Source of the DNA: an uncultured Collinsella sp. | GTDB lineage: Bacteria > Actinomycetota > Coriobacteriia > Coriobacteriales > Coriobacteriaceae | Reading direction: 5' to 3' | DNA length: 7,668 nucleotides | NCBI GenBank assembly: GCA_900551655.1 | Contig: URWM01000068.1 | Coordinates: 1-7,668 of the forward strand | In this document: in pieces, positions 1 to 6,890 of the stretch | Layout of the letters: every line of letters starts with the position of its first letter | How positions within the stretch are numbered: the first letter of the stretch is position 1 | Notes under the pieces: model-generated | The model's database searches: none | Seen by the model: the letters and a program-made list of their open reading frames with translations, nothing else | Told to the model about the DNA's origin: nothing | Translations under genes and position numbers: made by a program

Positions 1-44
1 CACCTAAGCCTTCGTCGGCAGCGTCAGATGTGTATAAGAGACAG
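1..44 (+). other. Illumina Nextera adapter with i5 index (not genomic)
   Basis: This is library adapter, not chromosome. Bases 1-3 (CAC) match the end of the P5 primer. Bases 4-11 (CTAAGCCT) match the Nextera i5 index S508. Bases 12-25 (TCGTCGGCAGCGTC) are the read-1 adapter, and 26-44 (AGATGTGTATAAGAGACAG) is the 19-bp Tn5 mosaic end. Genomic sequence starts at 45. The same adapter appears inverted at the right end. It should be trimmed and must not be read as a transposon end. Confidence 0.98.
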
Positions 45-45
45 G

Positions 46-201
46 GAGAGGTCGGAGCAGAGCGAGGACATGCTCGTCGATAGCATCAACGAGGCGCTCT
101 TTGACCTGGTGGGTGACACCGTAATTGAATTTGGCGCGGCAGGACCGCAAATTATCGAGGACTACGAAGCAGACGTGAGAGGATACCTAGACTATGAGTG
201 A
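46..201 (+). CDS. C-terminal fragment of a TerB-C domain protein (Shango TerB-like component), 5' truncated
   Basis: An open frame runs from the adapter junction to TGA at 199-201 and gives 51 residues. The start of the gene lies outside the contig. The visible tail contains an INEALFDLVGDTVIEF segment followed by an acidic IIEDYEADV stretch. This resembles, from memory, the end of TerB-C domains, which are usually joined to an N-terminal TerB-N or TerB module. TerB-type domains come from tellurite/stress-response and phage-defence loci and are thought to act near the membrane; none of that is testable on this fragment. The frame overlaps the next gene by 8 bases (ATGAGTGA), implying translational coupling and one operon. 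The downstream ATPase and helicase support the assignment: this trio is the composition of the Shango anti-phage system. The coding frame is secure; the domain call is an inference from a short tail plus context. Confidence 0.65.
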   Translation, partial: ERSEQSEDMLVDSINEALFDLVGDTVIEFGAAGPQIIEDYEADVRGYLDYE

Positions 202-1498
202 TACCGCATCCGCAGCACCCCGTGTGCCCAAGCGCGTCGCCGCCGTCATTCTCAACTCGCTCAAGGGCGGCGTGGTCCCGCGCATCGGCCTTCCCTACAT
301 CACCGTAGGGCGCGAGGTCGAAATCCGCGCCCTGCTCACCGACCTGAGTCTCATCGCCGACGGCGGCGCGAGCTTCCGCTTTCTGGTCGGTCGCTACGGA
401 GCCGGCAAGAGCTTTTTGCTCCAGACCATCCGCACGCACGCCATGGGCGAGGGATTCGTCGTCGCCGATGCCGACCTGTCGCCCGAGCGCCGCCTACAGG
501 GCGGCCAGGGACAGGGCCTTGCCACCTACCGTGAGCTCATCCGCAACATATCGACTAAAACGCGCCCCGAGGGCGGTGCGCTCAACCTAATCCTCGATCG
601 CTGGGTCGCCTCGTGTGCCGATGCCGATGAGTCTGCCGTCAATGCCCAACTGGCCCCGCTCGAGGAAATGGTCCACGGCTTCGACTTCGCCCGCATGCTC
701 CGCCGCTACCGCGCGGCCGTATCCGAGGGCGACGAAGAAGCTATGAGCCGCGTGACCAAATGGATTCGCGGCGAGTACCGCACCAAGAGTGAGGCACGCG
801 CCGAGCTGGGCTCCTCGACCATCATCAGCGATGACGACTGGTACGACTACGTTAAGCTCATTGCGCGCTTTTTGGTCTGCAGCGGCTACAAGGGCATGCT
901 GGTGCTCATCGACGAGCTCGTGAATCTGTACAAGATTCCCAACGCGATTACGCGCCAATATAACTACGAGAAGATCCTGACCATGTACAACGACACGCTC
1001 CAAGGCAAAGCGCAGTACCTGGGCGTGATCATGGGCGGCACGCCGACCTCTATCGAGGACCGCCGCCGCGGCGTCTTTTCCTACGAGGCCCTTCGGAGCC
1101 GACTCGCCCAGGGCCGCTTTGCGCGCGATGACCTCAAAGACACGCTCGCGCCCATCATCCGCCTGCAGCCGCTCACCTACGAGGAGCTGCTGGTGCTCAT
1201 CGAAAAGCTCATGCAGATCCATGCCGGCTACTTTGGCTGGACGCCCACGCTTACCGAGAACGACTTGGTGGACTTCCTCAAGATTGAGTTTGGCCGCGTG
1301 GGGGCCGACACGCATCTGACGCCCCGCGAGGTCATCCGCGACTTTATCGAGCTGCTCGATATCCTGTGTCAAAACCCCGATGCCAACGTGGCCGAGTTGC
1401 TGCAAAGCGTCGGCGGCGACGCGCTGGCGCCGGCAGCCGCAACAGACGACACCGGCACCGCAGACGACGACCGCAACTTCGCCGAATTCACCATCTAA
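194..1498 (+). CDS. BrxC/BrxD-type (DUF2791) P-loop ATPase, probable Shango ATPase component
   Basis: A 434-residue ATPase, complete at both ends. The Walker A motif GRYGAGKS lies at residues 66-73 with K72 as nucleotide-binding lysine. Walker B is MLVLIDEL at 235-242 with D240 and E241. A LGVIMGGTP strand at 276-284 fits a sensor-1 position, and RSRL at 301-304 could supply an arginine finger. The GxPYITVGREVEI segment before Walker A and the long helical region between the Walker motifs are typical of the BREX ATP-binding family (BrxD, DUF2791). The C-terminal tail after about 405 is acidic and Ala/Thr-rich, ending FAEFTI. ATG 194 is preceded by GAGAGGA at 177-183 with 10 bases spacing and overlaps the stop of the TerB-C gene. 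The likely role is an ATP-driven partner of the downstream helicase in phage defence; substrate and mechanism are not shown by sequence. BrxD of a type 2 BREX locus is the alternative, but no other BREX gene is visible. I left the symbol blank because I am unsure of the sngA/B/C letter assignment. Confidence 0.85.
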   Translation: MSDTASAAPRVPKRVAAVILNSLKGGVVPRIGLPYITVGREVEIRALLTDLSLIADGGASFRFLVGRYGAGKSFLLQTIRTHAMGEGFVVADADLSPERRLQGGQGQGLATYRELIRNISTKTRPEGGALNLILDRWVASCADADESAVNAQLAPLEEMVHGFDFARMLRRYRAAVSEGDEEAMSRVTKWIRGEYRTKSEARAELGSSTIISDDDWYDYVKLIARFLVCSGYKGMLVLIDELVNLYKIPNAITRQYNYEKILTMYNDTLQGKAQYLGVIMGGTPTSIEDRRRGVFSYEALRSRLAQGRFARDDLKDTLAPIIRLQPLTYEELLVLIEKLMQIHAGYFGWTPTLTENDLVDFLKIEFGRVGADTHLTPREVIRDFIELLDILCQNPDANVAELLQSVGGDALAPAAATDDTGTADDDRNFAEFTI

Positions 1499-1537
1499 CC
1501 TGCCAAAAAGGGACAGGTTTATTTTGGCAGGTTTTAT
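1499..1537 (+). terminator. Perfect 10-bp inverted repeat plus T-run: intrinsic terminator or REP-like element
   Basis: The arms CCTGCCAAAA (1499-1508) and TTTTGGCAGG (1522-1531) are perfectly complementary around a 13-base loop and are followed by TTTTAT (1532-1537). The element begins on the base after the ATPase stop codon. It also holds an imperfect direct repeat, ACAGGTTTA (1513-1521) and GCAGGTTTTA (1527-1536). As RNA it could terminate or attenuate transcription between the ATPase and the helicase. The internal GGGACAGG core resembles palindromic extragenic repeats that I recall from several bacteria, so a dispersed REP-type element is equally possible. Confidence 0.6.
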
Positions 1538-1604
1538 CTGAGCAAACGTTGAAGCAGTAATGCAGCAAGCCGTTGCCAGCCGCGTTGAGAGATTCGTTTT
1601 CGAG

Positions 1605-1610
1605 AGGAGG
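1605..1610 (+). promoter_or_regulatory. Strong ribosome binding site fixing the helicase start
   Basis: AGGAGG at 1605-1610, inside GAGAGGAGG, lies 4 bases before GTG 1615. It decides the helicase start. The longer frame opening at TTG 1573 has no comparable site, and its 14 extra residues (beginning MPAALRDSF) look like non-coding leader. The helicase therefore has its own initiation signal and does not depend on coupling to the ATPase. Confidence 0.8.
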
Positions 1611-1614
1611 CCCC

Positions 1615-4059
1615 GTGAACGCCTTTGACCGCTACGCCCCGTTTATCCAAGACTTCATCTACTCCCACGATTGGGAGAGCCTGCGCTCCATTCAGGTTGC
1701 GGCGGCAGATGCCATCTTCAACACGCAGGACAATGTGCTCCTGACGGCATCCACGGCATCTGGCAAAACCGAGGCAGCCTTCTTTCCCATCCTGACCGAG
1801 TTTTGGGAGAGCCCGCCCGCGAGCGTGGGCGCCCTCTACATCGGCCCCCTCAAAGCGCTCATCAATGATCAGTTCGTCCGCCTCAACGACCTCTGCGAAG
1901 AGGCCGATATCCCTGTCTGGCACTGGCATGGCGATGTCTCGCAGTCGCACAAGGCTAAGCTCATCAAAAGACCGAGCGGCATCTTGCAGATTACACCCGA
2001 GTCACTCGAGGCGCTCCTGATCCATAAGCACATGGCGATCCCGCGCATGTTTTGCGACCTGCGCTATGTGGTCATCGACGAGGTCCACTCGCTCATGCGC
2101 GGCGACCGTGGCGGGCAGACGCTCTGCCTTATCGAGCGCCTCTCGCGCATGGCCGGCGTGCAACCTCGACGCATTGGCCTTTCGGCCACCATCGGCGACC
2201 CCGAGCGCACGGGCGCCTTCCTCTCGCAGGGAACGGGGCGCAACTGCGTTATCCCCCGCTTTGAAGAACCGCGCCGCGTGTGGCGCATCTCCATGGAGCA
2301 CTTCTACAACTCGGGTCCCCAGGCTCAGCAGCGGGGATTCGAGAGCATGGGTCCTCAAGAGGCCGAAGTGCTTGCGTGCGAGCGCATTGAGGCAGCGGCA
2401 CCCGCGGCACTGCCCGCATCCGGACAAGACATGCGCCACAGCGGACAGCTTACACAAGAGGAACGCCGCCAACGTCGCGAGCAGGCACGGGGCAAGGCCG
2501 CTCCCAAAGACCGTCGCACTTCCTCGGCCCCCGAGGGCGAAGTCGACATCCCACGAGCGACCGAGCAGGCACTGCTCAACCCCACCGACACCGCACCCGA
2601 CAACGCCGACCCCGGCATGGGCTACATCTTCGAACACACCCGCGGCCGCAAGTGCCTGGTCTTTGCCAACTCGCGCGAAGAGGCAGAGGCCGTATGCTCC
2701 ATGCTGCGCAGCTACTGCGAGAGCCGACACGAGCCCGACCGCTTTCTCATCCACCACGGCAATCTTTCGGCATCGTTGCGCGAGACGGCAGAAGAGCTTA
2801 TGCGCGATGAGGAGCAGGCACAGACAACCGTCACCACCTCTACGCTGGAACTCGGTATCGATATCGGCCGTCTGGAGCGTGCGTTTCAGATCGATGCGCC
2901 ATTTACCGTCAGCTCCTTTTTGCAGCGAATGGGCCGCACGGGACGCCGCGATCTTCCACCCGAGATGTGGTTCGTCATGCGCGAGGAAGAGCCCGAGCCG
3001 CGCACGATGATGCCCGAGACCATTCCATGGAAGCTCCTGCAGGGCATCGCGCTCGTACAACTCTATCGCGAAGAAAAGTGGGTCGAGCCGCCCGAGCTCG
3101 ATCGACTCCCCTACAGTCTGCTCTATCACCAGACCATGTCGACCCTCGCCAGCACCGGAGAGCTCACACCGGCCGAACTTGCCCAACGCGTGCTCACGCT
3201 TAGTTATTTCCACCGCGTCTCGGCCGATGACTATCGCGTACTGCTGCGTCACCTCATCAAGATCGACCACATCCAGGTCACCGAGGGCGGCGGACTCATC
3301 GTGGGTCTCGCGGGCGAGCGCATCATTAACAACTTTAAGTTCTACGCCGTGTTCCAGGAAAACGAGGAGTTCACCGTTCGCAGCGAGTCGGCCGAGTTGG
3401 GCACGATCGTCAATCCCCCACCGCCCGGTGAGCGCATCGCCATAGCCGGGCACTGCTGGATTGTCGAGGAAGTGGACTGGAGGCGCCACACCGTCTTTGC
3501 CACGCAGGTCAAGGGCCGGGTGCCGGCCTACTTTGGCGACTGCCCCGGCGACATCAATACACACGTACTCGAGCGCATGCGCAAGGCGCTCAACGAGCAC
3601 GCGGCATATCCGTACCTTATGGGTAACGCACGGGCCCGCTTAGCACAGGCTCGTCATACGGCCGAGATTTCGGGTGCGGGAACCAAGCCGCTCATCAACC
3701 TGGGCGGCGATACCTGGGTGCTCTTCCCCTGGCTGGGCAGCTACGCCTTTTTGGCGCTCGAGCGCATGCTCAAGATTAAATGTGCCGCGGAGCTTGGCCT
3801 TCGCGGACTCGACCCATCACGCCCGTACTTTATGCAGTTTAAGATGAAGGCCGACGAGGAGACGTTCTTTGAGGTGCTCGCCGCCGAGGCCGAGAAGGAC
3901 TTCGATCCCATCGAGCTCGTCTATCCTGGCGAGGTGCCTTACTTTGACCGCTACGACGAGTTTGTTCCCGAAGAGCTCGTGCGCAAGGGCTTTGCCGAAG
4001 GCGTGCTCGACATAGAGGGCATGAAGCAGCGTGTCCGCAGCTGGCGCGACCACGCCTAG
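1615..4059 (+). CDS. Lhr/BrxHI-like superfamily 2 DEAD/DEAH-box helicase, probable Shango helicase component
   Basis: An 814-residue helicase starting at GTG 1615. Motif I TASTASGKT is at residues 44-52 and Ia YIGPLKAL at 75-82. Ib TPESLEALL is at 127-135 and II DEVH at 155-158. III SAT is at 190-192 and IV CLVFANSR at 347-354. V TTSTLELGIDIG is at 407-418 and VI QRMGRTGRR at 437-445. All ATPase residues appear intact. The rest (about 450-814) is a long C-terminal region, like the winged-helix and accessory domains of Lhr-type helicases; it includes a compact GERIAIAGHCWIVEEVD segment. Residues about 233-335 form a charged, Ala/Arg/Gln-rich and probably disordered insertion between the two RecA lobes. 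The expected activity is ATP-dependent translocation or unwinding of nucleic acid. With the ATPase and TerB-like protein it matches Shango; BREX type 2 BrxHI is the nearest alternative. Its 3' end converges on the minus-strand operon with a 28-base gap. Confidence 0.88.
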   Translation: MNAFDRYAPFIQDFIYSHDWESLRSIQVAAADAIFNTQDNVLLTASTASGKTEAAFFPILTEFWESPPASVGALYIGPLKALINDQFVRLNDLCEEADIPVWHWHGDVSQSHKAKLIKRPSGILQITPESLEALLIHKHMAIPRMFCDLRYVVIDEVHSLMRGDRGGQTLCLIERLSRMAGVQPRRIGLSATIGDPERTGAFLSQGTGRNCVIPRFEEPRRVWRISMEHFYNSGPQAQQRGFESMGPQEAEVLACERIEAAAPAALPASGQDMRHSGQLTQEERRQRREQARGKAAPKDRRTSSAPEGEVDIPRATEQALLNPTDTAPDNADPGMGYIFEHTRGRKCLVFANSREEAEAVCSMLRSYCESRHEPDRFLIHHGNLSASLRETAEELMRDEEQAQTTVTTSTLELGIDIGRLERAFQIDAPFTVSSFLQRMGRTGRRDLPPEMWFVMREEEPEPRTMMPETIPWKLLQGIALVQLYREEKWVEPPELDRLPYSLLYHQTMSTLASTGELTPAELAQRVLTLSYFHRVSADDYRVLLRHLIKIDHIQVTEGGGLIVGLAGERIINNFKFYAVFQENEEFTVRSESAELGTIVNPPPPGERIAIAGHCWIVEEVDWRRHTVFATQVKGRVPAYFGDCPGDINTHVLERMRKALNEHAAYPYLMGNARARLAQARHTAEISGAGTKPLINLGGDTWVLFPWLGSYAFLALERMLKIKCAAELGLRGLDPSRPYFMQFKMKADEETFFEVLAAEAEKDFDPIELVYPGEVPYFDRYDEFVPEELVRKGFAEGVLDIEGMKQRVRSWRDHA

Positions 4060-4074
4060 GACCAGTCTTTTTTT
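4041..4074 (+). terminator. Possible weak intrinsic terminator at the helicase 3' end
   Basis: A run of seven T (4068-4074) follows the helicase stop by 8 bases. Short complementary segments CTGG (4041-4044) and CCAG (4062-4065), or GGCG (4043-4046) and CGCC (4053-4056), could form a weak stem overlapping the last codons. The stem is short, so this is only a candidate. It is the sole terminator-like signal in the 28-base convergent gap. Confidence 0.25.
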
Positions 4075-4087
4075 GGGACGGGGAGAC

Positions 4088-4966
4088 TTACTTGTCGTGA
4101 AGGACGGTGCCGAGGAAGTCGGTGTCGAAGGGCACGGCTTCGGCAAAGGCGTAGTCGCCGTCGCTGGCGATGAGCAGGTAGTTTTCCTCGCCGCCGAACT
4201 CCGCATCGCCACATGGGACCACCCAGGCATGGGCGAATACCTCGAGTGCCGTGGCAGCGCAGTCGCGAAGGAACGTCACATCGCTCCCCTCGTTTGCGCT
4301 CACGATATTGGCCACGTAGATACCCCCGGGGTTCAGGCTGCCCCGCGCCAGACGCAGCGCCTCAACGGTCGCCAGCTCGCGCACGGGCTCGGCACCGCCA
4401 AAGCAGTCGCTCACGACCACGTCGTAGCGACGATGGCCCACGCTCGTCACACCCAGATACGAGCGAGCCTCGGCGGTAATCACCCGCAAGCGATCGCCCA
4501 CCGTGCGTTCCAGCTCGTCCAGGTAGAACCAACGGCGCGCCAGGCGCGTAATCTCGGCATCGTACTCAATGACATCCATGCGCAAGCTCTCGTGCGACAT
4601 CAGCGCAAACTTGGGATAGGCAAACCCGCCGCCGCCCAGCATAAGCACACGGTCGATACCGTGACCATAAGCGTCACGCATTGCATCCTCGGCCTCAAAC
4701 GCATCGTCAAACGCACGATAGTACGCAAAGACGGGCTCCGCCCAACGCTCGCCAACGTAACTTGCGCTTTGGTAGACGCCGCCTTGCACCAACACGCGAA
4801 CCTCGTCGCCGTCCTCATCGTGCACGCGTTTCACACGCGCCAACCCATTGCGGGTTCGCGCAACCTGCAGACAGGCAGCACGAACAGCAACGGCGGCTGC
4901 ACCAAGCGCCACGGCTCCCAGAGCAACGCCGGCAACGACGCCAGTAGAAACACTCGGCTTGTTCAT
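4088..4966 (-). CDS. Membrane-anchored spermidine-synthase-like protein (SAM-binding Rossmann fold)
   Basis: A 292-residue protein. Residues about 8-31 form one hydrophobic Ala/Val/Gly-rich segment, likely a membrane anchor or uncleaved signal, followed by a basic stretch. The rest has the nucleotide-binding fold of spermidine synthases and related methyltransferases. The glycine-rich loop VLMLGGGGFAYP is at 107-118. The acidic end of strand 2, DVIEYD, is at 131-136. The YDVVVSDCFGG strand at 181-191 lies where spermidine synthases carry the catalytic aspartate (D187 here). LNPGGIYVANIV (211-222) is the usual following strand. It is annotated as spermidine synthase in many genomes, but a true aminopropyltransferase activity is not established by these motifs; a SAM-dependent methyltransferase is possible. 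Its ATG directly follows the elp3 stop codon (TAAATG), so it is co-transcribed with elp3 as the distal gene. The function of the pairing is unknown. Confidence 0.75.
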   Translation of the reverse strand: MNKPSVSTGVVAGVALGAVALGAAAVAVRAACLQVARTRNGLARVKRVHDEDGDEVRVLVQGGVYQSASYVGERWAEPVFAYYRAFDDAFEAEDAMRDAYGHGIDRVLMLGGGGFAYPKFALMSHESLRMDVIEYDAEITRLARRWFYLDELERTVGDRLRVITAEARSYLGVTSVGHRRYDVVVSDCFGGAEPVRELATVEALRLARGSLNPGGIYVANIVSANEGSDVTFLRDCAATALEVFAHAWVVPCGDAEFGGEENYLLIASDGDYAFAEAVPFDTDFLGTVLHDK

Positions 4967-6874
4967 TTACAGCTCCTTTTGCAGATAGAGTCCATGATCG
5001 TAAAAACCCAAATGGCGATAGTACTCGCGCGTACCGATCGCGCTAATCACGTTGATACGCGCATAACCCGCATCCCGGGCAATCTCGCATGCGCGCTCCA
5101 CCAGCGACCGCCCCAGCCCATGATGCTGAGCCGCCTGACCCTGATCGCCCACACGTGCCGCCATGCCATACACGTGCACCTCGCGAATCATTGCCTCGTC
5201 CGGTGTCGTCGGCAACTCGTCTGCGTGCGCGGTAACAAACGCACGATCGGGCAACGACAGGCGCAAAAAGCCGGCGATCTTGCCTTCGAGCGTCACCCAC
5301 TGCAAAAAGCGCTCGCGCGTCACCGGCGTCTCGTACGCTACTTCCTCGTCAAGGGTCAGCTCATCCAAGTCGGCACCCGCCGTGCTGATCTCGCGATAGC
5401 GAATCTCGCGCACCGTCGCGCCTTCTCCACGAGCCGCCAAGCGGTTCTCAACGAGCTGACGCAGGTTGGGCTTCTTGTTGCCCACCATGATGTCGTCGGA
5501 GCTAAAGTCACGGATCATGCGACTGATGCGACAGAACGCCGGCGTCACCACGATGTCGTCGGCCAGCACATCGAGCAGCTCTTCCTCGGTATAGGGGCAC
5601 CACTCGCCACGCTCGTAGCAGCCCACCAGATGCGAGCCCTCGATGAGCGCGCACGGGTAGACCTTGACCTCGTCGGGCATAAAAGCGCCCTCGGTCATAA
5701 AGCGCTCGTAGTCGCGCTTGTCCCCCTCGGGCGTAGCGCCCAACAAGTTGAGCATAAAGTGCGCGTGGATTTTAAAGCCAAACAAGCGCGCAAGCGAAAA
5801 CGCCCGCTCGATCTGCGCCACCGAAATGCGACGCTCGTTGATATCGAGCAAATGTTGGTCGAGACTCTGAATACCCATCTGGATCTTGGTGCAGCCCAGG
5901 CGGCGGATGAGCGTGAGGGCCTGCGGCGTCACGGCATCGGGGCGCGTCTCGATAACGAGCCCCACCACGCGATGCTTCGCCGTCTCGTTGATGCGCTGCT
6001 GACGCTCAAGCTCCTCCATCGTGGCGGTCTGCCACTCGGCGACCTGGCCCCACGGCGTGCCGGGGCCGTACAGACGACGCACCGCGCGGTTATAGCCGCC
6101 CACGGCAGCATCCACACGCCCCTGCTCGTCGGTAACACCGCTCGCAAGCTCGGCCTCGTCGGTCGCAATACCGACGGCCCGATAGCGTTCGCGACGCTCC
6201 GCCACCACCGGCGGCAGGGCATCGGCGGGAGCGTCATCGAGTAGGCGCCCTGCCTCGGCACGGCTGATGCCCGGACGCGCCAACATGGGGTTTGCCGCCA
6301 CGCCGGCGACGGCATCGTCATTGAGCGCACGGAAAAGCTCCGACATAAACCACGTTTGATACCCTTGCGGATAGTCGCTCCAGGTGCCACCGAGCACGAT
6401 GAGCTCTATCTTGTCGGTCGCATGCCCCATCTGCGAAAGCGCGGTCAGACGAGCGCTCACCTGCAGATACGGGTCGAAGCAGTTTTGCTCCGCACGGGCG
6501 CACGCCGGCTCGGCATGCAGATAGCTTTTAGGCATGCGCAGATCGTTGGGGCAAAACAGGCAATCGCCCGAGCACGGCCAGGGCTTGGTGATGACAGTAA
6601 TGGTCGCCACGCCCGAGGCCGTGCGACGAGGCTTCATACGCAGCACCTGCAGCAGTCGACGTTCCAGCTCGGCATCGACATTCCACCCTGCCCAACGAGC
6701 CGGCTCCTCACGTTTTACCCGCTGGTAGAACGGCAGCAGACGGCGCTTGGCCAAATCGCGTTTGTCGGCACCCTCACGGCGCGCCTCGGCATGTATCAGT
6801 TTGACGAGCGCTTTGTCGTCCACAGTCTCGCCGCGACGCAGAGCCTCGAGTATGTTCAAGATAATCTGTTCCAT
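4967..6874 (-). CDS. elp3: Elp3: tRNA uridine(34) carboxymethyl-type modification radical SAM/GNAT enzyme
   Basis: A complete 635-residue two-domain enzyme. In the Elp3 family the radical SAM domain and an acetyl-CoA-binding domain together modify the wobble uridine of tRNA in the cytoplasm. After a helical N-terminal part, the radical SAM cluster motif CSGDCLFC provides C101, C105 and C108, followed by PNDLRMPKSYL. The barrel continues through VGLVIETRPDAV (304-315) and IQMGIQSLD (331-339). The C-terminal GNAT domain (about 505-635) has the acetyl-CoA loop QHHGLG (583-588) and ends with the Elp3-typical GTREYYRHLGFYDHGLYLQK pattern. Residues about 190-265 form an acidic, Ala-rich insertion within the radical SAM domain, making this somewhat longer than the bacterial and archaeal Elp3 proteins I know. 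Other Elongator subunits are not expected in bacteria. ATG 6874 has no properly spaced Shine-Dalgarno and no upstream in-frame start, which fits a leaderless mRNA. The next gene starts on the base after its stop. Confidence 0.93.
   Translation of the reverse strand: MEQIILNILEALRRGETVDDKALVKLIHAEARREGADKRDLAKRRLLPFYQRVKREEPARWAGWNVDAELERRLLQVLRMKPRRTASGVATITVITKPWPCSGDCLFCPNDLRMPKSYLHAEPACARAEQNCFDPYLQVSARLTALSQMGHATDKIELIVLGGTWSDYPQGYQTWFMSELFRALNDDAVAGVAANPMLARPGISRAEAGRLLDDAPADALPPVVAERRERYRAVGIATDEAELASGVTDEQGRVDAAVGGYNRAVRRLYGPGTPWGQVAEWQTATMEELERQQRINETAKHRVVGLVIETRPDAVTPQALTLIRRLGCTKIQMGIQSLDQHLLDINERRISVAQIERAFSLARLFGFKIHAHFMLNLLGATPEGDKRDYERFMTEGAFMPDEVKVYPCALIEGSHLVGCYERGEWCPYTEEELLDVLADDIVVTPAFCRISRMIRDFSSDDIMVGNKKPNLRQLVENRLAARGEGATVREIRYREISTAGADLDELTLDEEVAYETPVTRERFLQWVTLEGKIAGFLRLSLPDRAFVTAHADELPTTPDEAMIREVHVYGMAARVGDQGQAAQHHGLGRSLVERACEIARDAGYARINVISAIGTREYYRHLGFYDHGLYLQKEL
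4973..4977 (-). promoter_or_regulatory. Ribosome binding site of the spermidine-synthase-like gene, inside the end of elp3
   Basis: On the minus strand AGGAG (4977-4973, within AAAAGGAGCT) lies 6 bases before ATG 4966. It is encoded by the last codons of elp3. Well-spaced and strong, it supports both the chosen start and co-transcription of the two genes. Confidence 0.75.
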
Positions 6875-6880
6875 GTCCCC

Positions 6881-6886
6881 ATTGTA
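6881..6886 (-). promoter_or_regulatory. Candidate -10 box TACAAT for a leaderless elp3 transcript
   Basis: On the minus strand TACAAT (6886-6881) ends 6 bases before the elp3 ATG, so transcription would start at or next to the A of the start codon. No good -35 is present at 16-17 bases (GTCGGC or TCGGCT). The absence of a well-spaced Shine-Dalgarno before this ATG is consistent with a leaderless mRNA. It competes with the upstream candidate at 6948-6976. Confidence 0.35.
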
Positions 6887-6890
6887 AAGG

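Noticed and set aside
587..1405. Minus-strand open frame of 272 codons
   Set aside because: It is antisense to the ATPase with Walker motifs and shows no domain of its own.
1573..1614. Upstream TTG start adding 14 residues to the helicase
   Set aside because: GTG 1615 has AGGAGG 4 bases upstream, and the extra residues look like leader.
2066..3010. Plus-strand open frame of 314 codons
   Set aside because: It is an alternative frame inside the helicase gene, Arg/Ser/Pro-rich with no motif.
2002..3600. Minus-strand open frame of 532 codons
   Set aside because: It is antisense to the helicase, whose motifs I-VI are intact in the plus frame. Long antisense frames are expected in GC-rich coding DNA.
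194..4059. Complete type 2 BREX locus
   Set aside because: Only BrxD-like and BrxHI-like genes are visible, and the upstream gene tail looks like TerB-C. No methyltransferase, phosphatase or protease gene is in the window.
4031..6244. Plus-strand open frame of 737 codons
   Set aside because: It lies antisense to the spermidine-synthase-like gene and elp3, both of which show clear conserved motifs. Its translation is His/Arg/Ala-rich with no recognisable domain.
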